Origin: Lineus longissimus | Lineage: Eukaryota > Nemertea > Pilidiophora > Heteronemertea > Lineidae | Direction: 5' to 3' | Assembly: GCF_910592395.1 (NCBI RefSeq) | Contig: NC_088325.1 | Span: 12,342,109-12,406,108, forward strand | DNA: 64,000 nt | Part shown: in pieces, positions 34,259-44,100 of the stretch | Layout: the number at the start of each line of letters is the position of its first letter | Numbering within the stretch: the first letter of the stretch is position 1 | The notes under the pieces: generated by a model | Told to the model about the DNA's origin: nothing | Seen by the model: only the letters and a program-made list of their open reading frames with translations | Databases searched by the model: none | Made by a program: the position numbers and the translations under genes

Positions 34259-37200
34259 ATGGCAACTGCAATGCCATATCAGGTGCAACCACCAGAGAAG
34301 TTTAACTTCAAACCAGATGACTGGCCGAAATGGAAACGACGTTTTAATAGGTTCAGGGAGGCATCTGGGCTTTCGACTAAGTCACAGGAAAACCAAGTAA
34401 ATACGTTGATTTACTGTATGGGCGACGAAGCTGATGACATTTTAAACTCAATAACATTAACGGATGACGATAGGCGGTCATATGATGTTATCGTAGAAAA
34501 ACTTGAGAGTTACTTTTTGCCAAAAAGGAATGTTATATTCGAGAGAGCTAAGTTTAATCAAAGGCGACAGTCAGAGACTGAGTCGGTGGATCAGTTCATA
34601 ACTGATTTGTTTAGCTTAGCAGAACATTGTCAATTCGGAAACTTAAAGGATGAGTTGATCCGGGACAGAATCGTTGTTGGCATAAAGGACACTAAGCTAG
34701 CTGAGAAAATGCAGCTCAACTCTAACTTGACATTGACTAAAGCTATGACAATGGTCAGACAATGTGAAAGCGTTAAAGCACAACAAACTGTGTTAAGGGG
34801 CACTGAGCTAGGCAGCACCGCGGAAGTCGCGAAAGTAGGTGGTTCTGATAAACCTACAAGTAGTAAAGGTGGACACAAGAAACCAGGTTGGGTGAAACAG
34901 CATCAGCGAAAGGGAAACCCAGGTGGGAGAACTAAATCACAATGGAAAAACAAGGACGGGAAGTGTCATAGGTGTGGCAAGACTCCAAGTCATAGTAAAC
35001 AGAATTGCCCAGCGAAGGACGCTGAGTGTCATAAATGCAAATTTACTGGTCATTATCAGAAAATGTGTAAAAACTCTAAAACTGTCAGTGAAATCCAAGA
35101 AGAAGGTATATTTCTAGGTGCAGTTAACAGTAAGTTACACAATGGCTGGGTGAGTGCCGTTAAACTTGGAAGCACCAAGGTTAATTGGAAAATAGACACT
35201 GGAGCGGAAGTCTCTTGTATCCCGTATGGCATTTACACTAGGAATAAAGCGTCGCTAGGGAAGCTACACCAGCCAGACCGGAAGCTATTCGGTGCTGGAG
35301 GGAATGAACTTCAGGTGAAGGGTGTCATTCTAACCAGGCTACAAAAACGTGATGTCAAGGTTGACTCTGTAGTCTATGTCGTTGATGGACTTAAAAATCC
35401 ATTACTAGGACAACCAGCGATCCGTGCATTGAAGCTTGTGTCTGTTGTAGAATCAGTTGATAGTGAGAGTGCTGATATCAAGAACATTAAGGCCAAATAC
35501 CCAAAGTTGTTTTCAGGACTGGGAAAACTTAAAGGGGACTACACCATAAAGCTAAAAGATGGTGCTGAGCCCTATGCTATTTCTGCGGCTAGACGAATTG
35601 CCATTCCACTTTTAACAAGGACCAAGACGGAACTCGAAAGGATGGCAAACATAGGGGTTGTCTCAGAGGTGAGAGAGCCAACGGATTGGTGTGCTGGCAT
35701 GGTTGTAGTACCAAAATCGAACGGTTCTGTAAGAATATGTGTGGACCTGACTAAACTTAATGAAAGTGTCTGTCGTGAAAGGCATCAAATGCCATCTGTT
35801 GATTATACTTTGGCACAGTTAAAGGGTGCAAAGGTCTTTAGTAAGCTAGATGCAAATTCTGGGTTCTGGCAGATCCCATTGGATCCCGAGAGTAGAAAGC
35901 TCACAACGTTCATGACCCCATGGGGCAGGTACTGTTTCAATAGACTCCCCTATGGAATCTCATCGGGACCCGAACTCTTTCAAAAGCGAATGCAGGAAAT
36001 TCTTGAAGGACTTGACGGCGTTCTAGTTGAAATTGACGACATACTTGTCTATGGTATGGATCAGCAGGAACACGATAGGAGGTTACACGCAGTGTTAAAC
36101 AGACTCATGGAATCGGGAGTAACTCTGAATGGACCGAAGTGTGAGATCTCTAAGGAGAAACTGTTGTATTTAGCACACATACTTGATAGTGAAGGCATTA
36201 GGCCTGACCCAAGGAAAATCAAGGCAGTACAGGATTTTCCAGAGCCAAACAATGTGCCAGAACTCAGGAGATTTCTTGGCATGATAACCTATCTAGGGAG
36301 ATTTATACCGAACTTAGCGAGTAAGACTGAACCTTTACGTTGTCTTATGAGTAAGAAAAACAGCTGGGTCTGGGAAGGTCCCCAGAAAGGAGCATTTGCA
36401 AGCTTGAAAGCAGAGCTAATATCTCCACCGTTACTTGCGCATTACGATCCGGAGAAGGAAACCATAGTCTCAGCGGATGCTTCCTCTTATGGATTAGGAG
36501 GAGTTATTCTACAGGTTCATGAGAAAGGGGTTAAAAGACCTGTAGCATATGCGTCAAGGACTTTAAATGACACTGAGAAGCGTTATGCACAAATCGAGAA
36601 AGAGGCGTTAGCGGCCACATGGGCTTGCGAGAGATTTTCGGACTATGTGCTAGGGAAAACATTCTCATTGGAGACAGATCATAAGCCTTTAGTTCCACTG
36701 CTAGGAGGAGGCAAGAGCCTCGAAATGCTGCCAGCCAGAGTGCAGAGATTCAAAATGAGACTTATGAAATACTCGTACCAAATCAAACATGTGCCGGGAA
36801 AGGAACTCTACATAGCAGATGCTCTTTCGAGGGCACCCCTTCAAAGGGAACGATCTGAGGCAGACATAAAATTTGATGCAGATGTCACTGCATACGTTTC
36901 GGCTATAACACAAAATCTGCCAGCCAGTGAAAGACGGCTGCAGCAGATTAAGGAGAAACAATCAGAGGACGAGGTTTGCCGTCAACTGTTGCAGTACTGT
37001 AGAGATGGATGGCCAGACCGTCCATTCGTTAGAGGTGCTGTAAAGCCCTTCTATCCAATCTCAGGCGAGCTTACCGTGCAAGATGGGTTACTAATGAGAG
37101 GGACTCGTATAGTCATTCCGATGAGTATGCGTTTAGAGATACTTGATAAGATCCATGAAGGCCATCAGGGAACAACTAAATGCAGGGAAAGAGCTAAACA

Positions 37201-38230
37201 TAGCGTATGGTGGCCGGGATTGAGTACCCAATTGGAGAACCTTGTTAAAAACTGTGCGGTCTGTGCGAAAGTGAGGAGCTATAGGCACGAGCCTAACCTT
37301 CAGGGTGAATTTCCTCGCAGACCTTGGCAAGTCATAGGGACCGATCTTGCCGAACACAAAAAGCAACAGTATCTGATTGTAGTCGATTATTATTCTAGGT
37401 ACATAGAGGTTGAGAAACTGTCAAGTCTCTCATCTCAGGCAGTCATTGGACACTTGAAAAACATGTTTGCCAGGCATGGAATTCCGGAGAGACTGAGGAG
37501 TGATAACGGACCTCAGTATGACTCTCAGGACTTCAGATGTTTTGCCAATAAGTTTGAATTCGAACATGTGACGAGCAGCCCTTTATACCCACAAGGGAAT
37601 GGAGAAGCTGAGAGAGCGGTACAAACGGTTAAAAACTTGATCAAGAAGTCAAAGGACTTCACATTAGCATTGCTAGCGTACCGTTCAACTCCATTGCAAA
37701 ATGGGTACAGCCCGAGTGAACTGTTAATGGGCAGGAGATTGCGGAACACACTTCCTCAGCATCATTCGAAGTTGGAGCCAAAGTGGTCTTATGGTGACTT
37801 GAGGAAAAAGGAGGAGGAGTATAGGAGAAAAATGACTTTGAATGCTGATAAACATCACGCAGCCAGATCACTGCCACAGCTAGGCATAGGAGACACTGTG
37901 TGGATTCCTGATAAGGAGGTCACTGGTTCAATCTCAGGACATGCTGAGACTCCACGTTCTTATGTGGTGACGACACCAAAGGGAACATTTAGGAGAAATA
38001 GGCGGAGCTTATGCCAATTGGCACCGTCTTTGAATACTGATCAGGACAGTCAGGTTGCTCCAGACATTTCAGATCATTCATCTGTGAGCAATGGTGAATC
38101 AGGAACAGTTGCAGTAGAAACATCACAGAATGATACTAGTAATTCTGCAGGACAATCCACTCCGAGACCACCAGTTGTCACAACCAGATCTGGTAGAATT
38201 TCAAAGCCAGCAGTCAGACTTGATCTGTAG
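34259..38230 (+). CDS. Gag-Pol polyprotein of the Ty3/Gypsy element
   Basis: One uninterrupted frame of 1323 codons. Order: Gag-like region (about 1-230); two zinc knuckles at C236 (spacing C-x2-C-x5-H-x4-C, one residue longer than usual) and C257 (canonical C-x2-C-x4-H-x4-C); aspartic protease with DTGA at 313; reverse transcriptase with catalytic IDD (593-594), preceded by glutamate where most relatives have tyrosine or another hydrophobic residue; RNase H (D740 in SADASSYG, later TDHKPL and DALSR); integrase HHCC zinc region from H966; and the integrase triad D1029, D1082, E1118 (35 residues between the last two). All catalytic residues appear present. The ATG at 34259 is preceded by ACC. 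It makes virus-like particles and integrates cDNA; it has no envelope gene. Confidence 0.95.
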   Translation: MATAMPYQVQPPEKFNFKPDDWPKWKRRFNRFREASGLSTKSQENQVNTLIYCMGDEADDILNSITLTDDDRRSYDVIVEKLESYFLPKRNVIFERAKFNQRRQSETESVDQFITDLFSLAEHCQFGNLKDELIRDRIVVGIKDTKLAEKMQLNSNLTLTKAMTMVRQCESVKAQQTVLRGTELGSTAEVAKVGGSDKPTSSKGGHKKPGWVKQHQRKGNPGGRTKSQWKNKDGKCHRCGKTPSHSKQNCPAKDAECHKCKFTGHYQKMCKNSKTVSEIQEEGIFLGAVNSKLHNGWVSAVKLGSTKVNWKIDTGAEVSCIPYGIYTRNKASLGKLHQPDRKLFGAGGNELQVKGVILTRLQKRDVKVDSVVYVVDGLKNPLLGQPAIRALKLVSVVESVDSESADIKNIKAKYPKLFSGLGKLKGDYTIKLKDGAEPYAISAARRIAIPLLTRTKTELERMANIGVVSEVREPTDWCAGMVVVPKSNGSVRICVDLTKLNESVCRERHQMPSVDYTLAQLKGAKVFSKLDANSGFWQIPLDPESRKLTTFMTPWGRYCFNRLPYGISSGPELFQKRMQEILEGLDGVLVEIDDILVYGMDQQEHDRRLHAVLNRLMESGVTLNGPKCEISKEKLLYLAHILDSEGIRPDPRKIKAVQDFPEPNNVPELRRFLGMITYLGRFIPNLASKTEPLRCLMSKKNSWVWEGPQKGAFASLKAELISPPLLAHYDPEKETIVSADASSYGLGGVILQVHEKGVKRPVAYASRTLNDTEKRYAQIEKEALAATWACERFSDYVLGKTFSLETDHKPLVPLLGGGKSLEMLPARVQRFKMRLMKYSYQIKHVPGKELYIADALSRAPLQRERSEADIKFDADVTAYVSAITQNLPASERRLQQIKEKQSEDEVCRQLLQYCRDGWPDRPFVRGAVKPFYPISGELTVQDGLLMRGTRIVIPMSMRLEILDKIHEGHQGTTKCRERAKHSVWWPGLSTQLENLVKNCAVCAKVRSYRHEPNLQGEFPRRPWQVIGTDLAEHKKQQYLIVVDYYSRYIEVEKLSSLSSQAVIGHLKNMFARHGIPERLRSDNGPQYDSQDFRCFANKFEFEHVTSSPLYPQGNGEAERAVQTVKNLIKKSKDFTLALLAYRSTPLQNGYSPSELLMGRRLRNTLPQHHSKLEPKWSYGDLRKKEEEYRRKMTLNADKHHAARSLPQLGIGDTVWIPDKEVTGSISGHAETPRSYVVTTPKGTFRRNRRSLCQLAPSLNTDQDSQVAPDISDHSSVSNGESGTVAVETSQNDTSNSAGQSTPRPPVVTTRSGRISKPAVRLDL

Positions 38231-38412
38231 ACTTTGTAATGAAAAGAAGTCAGGATGTTGTAATTCATAGTATTTCCATAAGAGACATTGGGTTAATATA
38301 GTTATAATAGTTATAATCTAGTTCAGAGACATTTGAGGAATCATCTCTATAGCTAAAATTTAAGTTGAGTGTTCAGTTGTTCATTGGACTTTTATAGGAC
38401 TCTTTAAAGGCT

Positions 38413-38424
38413 GAGAAAGGGGGA
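38413..38424 (+). other. Polypurine tract
   Basis: GAGAAAGGGGGA lies immediately before the 3' LTR, the usual priming site for plus-strand synthesis. Confidence 0.85.
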
Positions 38425-38566
38425 TGTAGTATGAGACACCATACATTATGAGTCGAGTTCAATAGTCTATGCCCAGAGGGCGCTGTAATTTAGTGACTAC
38501 TAATAAACATGTTATGTTTTCATATCCGCCTTGTTTATGATCATCAACCTACGTAAATCCTCGACA
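38425..38566 (+). repeat. 3' LTR (142 bp)
   Basis: It is identical to the 5' LTR and followed by the TATTT target duplication. Confidence 0.95.
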
Positions 38567-38571
38567 TATTT

Positions 38572-39054
38572 TGCTTTTGATATTTCAATAGAACTTGTGA
38601 TACTCATTCTAAATAATGTTGGACCCTTCCAATGTCTCCTGTTGCCATCTGTTGGTGTTGGTTGAAAGCACAAATATCAGGAATATCACATCTAACTCTG
38701 GTCCCCGAAGTTGCTGTTAGGCTGCTTGTAGGGGGATTTCTGCTCAGGCATCATGCATCATGCATCATGCTGGAGCATTTTAACCCCCCTCCCTCAATAA
38801 GTCCTTCTGAGACGCTTTAAAGGACCACAATATACATCTTGCTATGACCCAACTCGCATCACAAATCAGCTAAGGCGGTTTCGTTAGCGATAAATCAATT
38901 ATTATGTATCCAGATTTCGAAGATTTTGTCTTTGTGAGTTTCAAGACCCAGAATGGTCTTGGAAGGAATCAATTTTAGTCATCACAAAAATTGAAAAAGC
39001 GACTTGAGGGTATGATCTATCATGTGGTCTATTTAGAGTCGATTTTCCGAAAGG
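38572..39054. other. Intergenic, no gene seen
   Basis: It holds a small CATCATGCAT microsatellite near 38749-38771 and nothing else recognised. Confidence 0.55.
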
Positions 39055-39300
39055 CCAGCTTTGACGGTTCAGCGCTAAGAGTGTTTGACTGTCAATCGGC
39101 AGGTCACGGGTTCGACTCCCGGTGAATCTGCCGCAGTTTTCTCTTTTTTTCTTCTTCCTTTTCTTGTTATCTAATCATCCATGTACATATGTCTAAATTT
39201 TTATTATTATCATTGTCATACCCCGCACCCAAACTTTTCAAACTGCAGCACACACTGATTCCGGGCGTTCGAGTACTACGGCCGCATTGTTTCCTTCCTC
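39055..39300 (+). repeat. tRNA-headed repeat, divergent relative of the 27.5 kb array unit
   Basis: It starts with a tRNA-like block (GGTTCAGCGCTAAGAGTG, B-box-like GGTTCGACTCCC). This is followed by a T-rich stretch, ATCCATGTACAT, AACTTTTCAAACTGCAG and ACACACTGATTCCGG, in the same order as the array unit. The cloverleaf does not close at the anticodon or acceptor stem. It is best read as a SINE-like copy. Confidence 0.6.
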
Positions 39301-39539
39301 GTGACGCAATTATTTCATGACGTAATGAGCCATTGACCATTCACACAAGCAGATTTATTCACACCGGCGCCACTGAAGTGCGGGTGTGGGACATCATGTA
39401 TTTAAAAATCGGCTGCTAGGACATGCTACAGTTGTGTGAGTTCACTAGAGCTTGCTCTTTACATATTACTGCCCTTACAACCCTTCCCTCACTTAGATGG
39501 GGATGGGTTGACAATCGACACACAGGCAACACCTGAGGA

Positions 39540-39690
39540 TGATGAGCTGATCGAGCGAGAGCAGTCACAACCAGACCGCATCGGACCTCTTTGCCCTGGT
39601 CTGGTGCTTAGTCGCATCTGTAGCAGAGAGGTAGGAGAGATGAGAGAGTCACAACCAGGACAAATTGGACTTGGACAGTAGGTGCACTGT
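39540..39690 (-). repeat. Fragment related to the 68 bp satellite
   Basis: GAGAGATGAGAGAGTCACAACCAGGAC and an upstream GCAGTCACAACCAGACCGCAT correspond to the reverse complement of the satellite monomer at 50-53 kb (GGCCTGGCTGTGACTGTCTC...ATCTCTC). There are about two diverged units, 11 kb away from the main array and in the opposite direction. Confidence 0.6.
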
Positions 39691-40230
39691 GGAGACCACT
39701 GGCATGACTATTCCAGCTGCCGAAGACAACAGACCCAGACGGAGCCTGGTTCAGTTGTTTATACCGACCACCACAACAAATGCTTCATGTAGCAACTTTT
39801 TCATGTAGATTCTAATAGTAAAAAATATTAAAAAATATACCACCTAGCTTTACATTTATATTTTGTTCTTATTTAAAAATATTCTAGATATATTTATTTT
39901 GATAACATGTATCTGAAAAATATATCAAAATCAAATGAGAACATTCAAGTTTTAATTTTTTTATGACTCACTCAAATCGCAAAACAAAATGGCGTACTTT
40001 TTTGCTTTATTCACTTTCGCTGGTTTTTCGGTGTTAAACTTCACATTTTTGTGTGAACTCGCTATACAATAATATCCTTCAAAATAGTTTATTTGAAAGG
40101 CGAATACATATGCCGAGTTCAATGTTAGAAGTATCGTCGTATGGGACATAGTTGAAGGTGTCTTGGTCGGTCGTCAACAATCACAATGACACAATGGGAT
40201 TGAACTATTCACGATTTCGAAGAAGTTTGT

Positions 40231-40338
40231 TTTGGCGCTGACCAGTCCTGTGTTTGATCATCGTGTCTCTAGGCATTGTCCGAAGTTGGCTTAGACCTTC
40301 TGACGTGTTCTGAGCTGCGCAATTGATTTGTTTGGCGC
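40231..40338 (+). promoter_or_regulatory. Two E2F-type sites upstream of the zinc-finger gene
   Basis: TTTGGCGC occurs at 40231-40238 and again at 40331-40338, exactly 100 bases apart, 120-230 bases before the first ATG. TTTSGCGC is the E2F/DP consensus. No TATA box is evident. Promoter function is inferred from position. Confidence 0.4.
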
Positions 40339-40460
40339 TGATTCGTCTTCTTCGAATAGGCCTAAGTATGGCATGCCCCCGCTATGGTCTTCCTCTCTTC
40401 TTGGGCTTGGATTGGTCACGTTGGTGGTGAATTTGTCGGAACCCTAAATAAAACTCACTC

Positions 40461-41108
40461 ATGTCTAAACAGAGCAACAATGGTGCTGGTGATATGAATG
40501 TGAAATTGGAGGATTCAGCTTTGAGACTGCACGAAGGCAGAGAAAAGGACTTTGAATTATCGGATATTGATAATATTGATATCAAAACAGAACTAGATGA
40601 AGTTGCCTGCGGTCCATACGATTCTTTATCGCATCATCCTTCTGTTGATGCAGGAAATCAGTACAGTTCAAACCAAAAAACAGAGCTTTGCTCTGGTGAC
40701 CAGTGCAGTTCATTTTTCAAAATAGACAGTCAGATCAGATCAAGTCTTAAAACTGAGTCATCTCAGCCAACAGAGAGTGACATTAAGGTGCATGAGCCAG
40801 GATATGATGTTCCTGTCGATGTAAATATCAAATCTGAACCAACTGATGACTATGGACTTGAACCAGGTTGTGCATCGCTAGGTTTAGGAACTGAGGAATG
40901 GGAGGGAGCTGGAAATAAGTTAGGACCTGTTCAAGTCAACCTCATACCAGCACCAGCGGCATATAGCGGTAGTCTGCTGAGAATCGATGTTGAAGACCCG
41001 CTTCATCCCATGCAATTTGGTGGAGTTGTGAAAGAGGAGACAACAGAAGCTGTTCAAGCAGATGTTGAGGAGAACTTGTACACTTTTGGGGAAGTCGCAG
41101 TCTCACAT
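40461..41108 (+). CDS. Zinc-finger gene, first coding exon
   Basis: The ATG at 40461 opens 216 codons and ends at a GTAAGT donor in phase 0. The peptide is acidic and serine-rich, with the sumoylation consensus (hydrophobic-K-x-E) repeated in NVKLED, DIKTEL, SLKTES, NIKSEP and VVKEET. IKSEP-type motifs are common in the linker regions of invertebrate zinc-finger proteins. There is no structured domain. The context of the ATG (CTCACTCATGTC) is acceptable, and there is no earlier in-frame ATG close by. Confidence 0.8.
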
Positions 41109-44100
41109 GTAAGTTTATAAGGAGAGCACTTGTCAGTCCCGAGGGAGAAGTTGGTATACTGTAGTTGAAAGTTTTGCGCATTTTGAGTTTGGGTGGTTGA
41201 AGTTTGACAGCGCACTTGTGAAATAGGAAACAAAATGGTACCAAGCATTTGACAGGTTATAGTATCCAAAGCTCTGTTTCCAAAGTATCTTTTTCTGTCA
41301 TTCCAGCAGGATATGGAAACAAACCCAGCTGAAGACAATACTGGTAAGTGATAATCCCTCTTTTTGAAACTATTTCAACTCTGGACTCAGGTTGGAAAAT
41401 CGAATAATTTCCATCTCCTAATATCGATGTGATGAAATTTGACATTGCTTGGTTTTGATGTTAGATTGACATAAATCTTTACTTGTAATAAAGAATAGTG
41501 AAAGTAGAACCGGAGCACCAGTCTGCATGTGACATCATCACCAACAGATGGCACACCCTAACTGTGGACATGATGCAAGATTGCTTCACTAGGCATTTTT
41601 GCAGTGATCTCCATGCTAAAAGGAAAGTAGCATACTCCCAAGTGGAGCATAGGTCACTAATTAGGTTACTTCGCTTCCTCCTACACACTATGTATAAAAA
41701 TGAATGGGCAGAAAAATGACAGTAAGACTAAGAAGAGCAGGTACACTCAAAGGAGATGTTTTCAATAGCTAGCCAAGGGACACCCATGTATATAAGTTTC
41801 TTGATCATATATTTGACATTCTTACTGCTTCTTAGTGTGGTTTGTCTTTCTACAAGTGCCTGTATAATGAATTTGGTTTTTGACTGTGAGTAAATGAACA
41901 TTTTGAAAGATAATATACATGACCTGAAGGTGTTTTGCAAGGATCAGTGAAACAGTGGCAAAATTACTTCAGTCCCTGAAGTGGAACTTCCCTGTGGACC
42001 TCCAGTCCGAGTCCAAGAGACTTTTAATAGTGTTGATCATAGTAAATTGTCAAAACTTTTGGACCACCATCCATTGCTTTCCAAGGAAGATCATGAATCA
42101 AGTTGATACAGTGGACATACAAACCCTCAATATGCCACCAAGGATCGGAAACATGGATTCCAATTAACGCTCTTTAAACAGGTGGAGGACAATGACTTTG
42201 CTAACAATGTCACGTTTCTGTCGCATTTTAAATTCGAGGGCTGATTACATTCTATCGTTGTATTTTGCAGTTTCTTTATTTTGGCACGGTGGTCGAAAAC
42301 ATCACTCAGGGGAGCCTCATCTGTCAGCAAGAAAATATTCAGGAGAAGACGTGTTGAAGAAAAAGTCTTACTCCTGTAACTATTGTTTTAAACTCTATCC
42401 AAGTAAATATCATCGGACGCGTCACGAACGTGTTCATACCGGAGAAAAACCTGTCCAACGTCGAACAGTCATGTGTGATCAGTGTGGTAAGGTATTCACA
42501 GTTAGAAGTAATCTCACCCAACACATGCGTATTCACACAGGTGAAAAGCCATTCAAATGTGAACAGTGTTGTAAAGCGTTTGCATCCAATAGTGAACTTA
42601 CCAAACATCGACTTATTCATACTGGAGAAAGGCCTTTTCATTGTGACAAGTGTGATAAAAAATTCAAACGGAGCACGCACCTAAAGGATCATCGACGTAT
42701 GCATACGGGCGAAAAACCATTTCCTTGCGACCAGTGTGAGAAAGCCTTTGGGAGCAATAGTGATCTTACCAGACATAAGCGTATCCATTCTGGAGAGAAA
42801 CCCTTTGCCTGTGACAAGTGTAATAAAACGTTTAAAGAGAAAGGCAACCTTGCGAAACATAAGCGTATTCATGCTGAAGAAAGACAGTTATTTGCATGTG
42901 ACTTGTGTGATAAGATATTCAAGAACACCGAGAATCTTGTGAAGCATAAATGTATTAATTCACGAGAAAAACTACTTGCCTATGACCAATGTGATTAAAC
43001 ATTTTAGACTGATAAGTGGTCTTTCTCACCACGGGGCTATTCATACTGGAAAATGCCAATTTAAATGTGACCAGTGTGTGTTTAATCGATCGATAGTCAG
43101 ATTCTGCGACAGCATAGGTGAATTCATTTAGCAGCTTGATCTCCTTGTACCAATTCTAACCATCCTACGGAATGTTTGAATAATATTATCAGTGCAGTGC
43201 CCTAGTAAGCGTGCAGCGCCTTTAGGTTGGGGGAAACCCCCCAAACCTCCTGGTTTGCAACCTGCTATAGTTCCTTCCACCAATTTTTTGTTTTGATAGA
43301 CGGTTTTCTCTGTGTATCTCTTTAGCAGTAACTCAACTGCATCATCACAATAGCCGGCAAAGAAATGGAAAATGTCCCCCCCCTGGAAAGGTGTCCGGAC
43401 TATCGTAGTCTAGCACTCTGCAGATTCATATGTAAAGTGCAAGCTCCATTGAACTCGAGCAACTGTCGACATGGGGAATTATGAAGTGTGTTCGTATCAA
43501 CTTTTATCTATTCTATCGTGGACAGCGGACTTGTTCCAGACCAGAGGTCTTCAGTCCGTCACCCAAAACATTGCCCCTTCAAAAGTTATGCGTAACCTTC
43601 AACTTTGTGTTGTACTTTGTAGCTGTCATCTCAAAGTTTCCCTCCAAAAGTATTTTTTAAAGAACTTATCATCTCTTCCGTTGTATTTTGCAGTTTCATC
43701 TTCATATGGCAGTGAAGTCAAGTCTGAAATTCACCCAACAGAGAACTCTGCATGGTTAATTGGTTATTCCCTGAAAAATGCTAACGTACAGGAGTCGAAA
43801 ACGTGTTGGTATTGCAGTAAAGTATTTGTCGACAAATATCGTCTGGCTCGGCACGAGCGTATTCATACAGGAGAAAAACCATTCAAATGTAGCCAGTGTG
43901 AGAAAGCTTTTATCACTCAAGTTAATCTTTTGCAACATGAACGTATTCATACCGGTGAAAGACCATTTGCCTGTGACCAGTGTGATAAAACATTTACCAC
44001 TCAAGCTATTCTCGTACAACACGGACATGTACATGCAGTGGAAAGACCGTTTGCCTGCGATATCTGTGACAAAACATTCTCACGCTATAAAACTCTAGTC

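Larger units (their letters stand above)
33777..38571 (+). mobile_element. Complete Ty3/Gypsy LTR retrotransposon, Mag-like
   Basis: A 5 bp duplication TATTT at 33777-33781 and 38567-38571 bounds the element (33782-38566). It has 142 bp LTRs that read identical, a primer-binding site, one open Gag-Pol frame, a polypurine tract and no envelope frame. Identical LTRs and an intact frame indicate a very recent insertion that may still be active. Mag-like is inferred from the single Gag-Pol frame, two zinc knuckles and a short LTR; a tree would be needed to fix the clade. Confidence 0.95.

Noticed and set aside
33906-38268. Several minus-strand and second-frame ORFs of 60-128 codons
   Set aside because: All overlap the LTR element's leader or its intact Gag-Pol frame and have no domain; they are shadows.
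39063-39135. A tRNA-Asp gene (GTC in the anticodon position)
   Set aside because: The anticodon stem does not pair and no acceptor stem forms; the following sequence matches the SINE-like repeat.
39436-39681. An 81-codon gene
   Set aside because: The sequence is partly satellite-derived and there is no domain or splice support.
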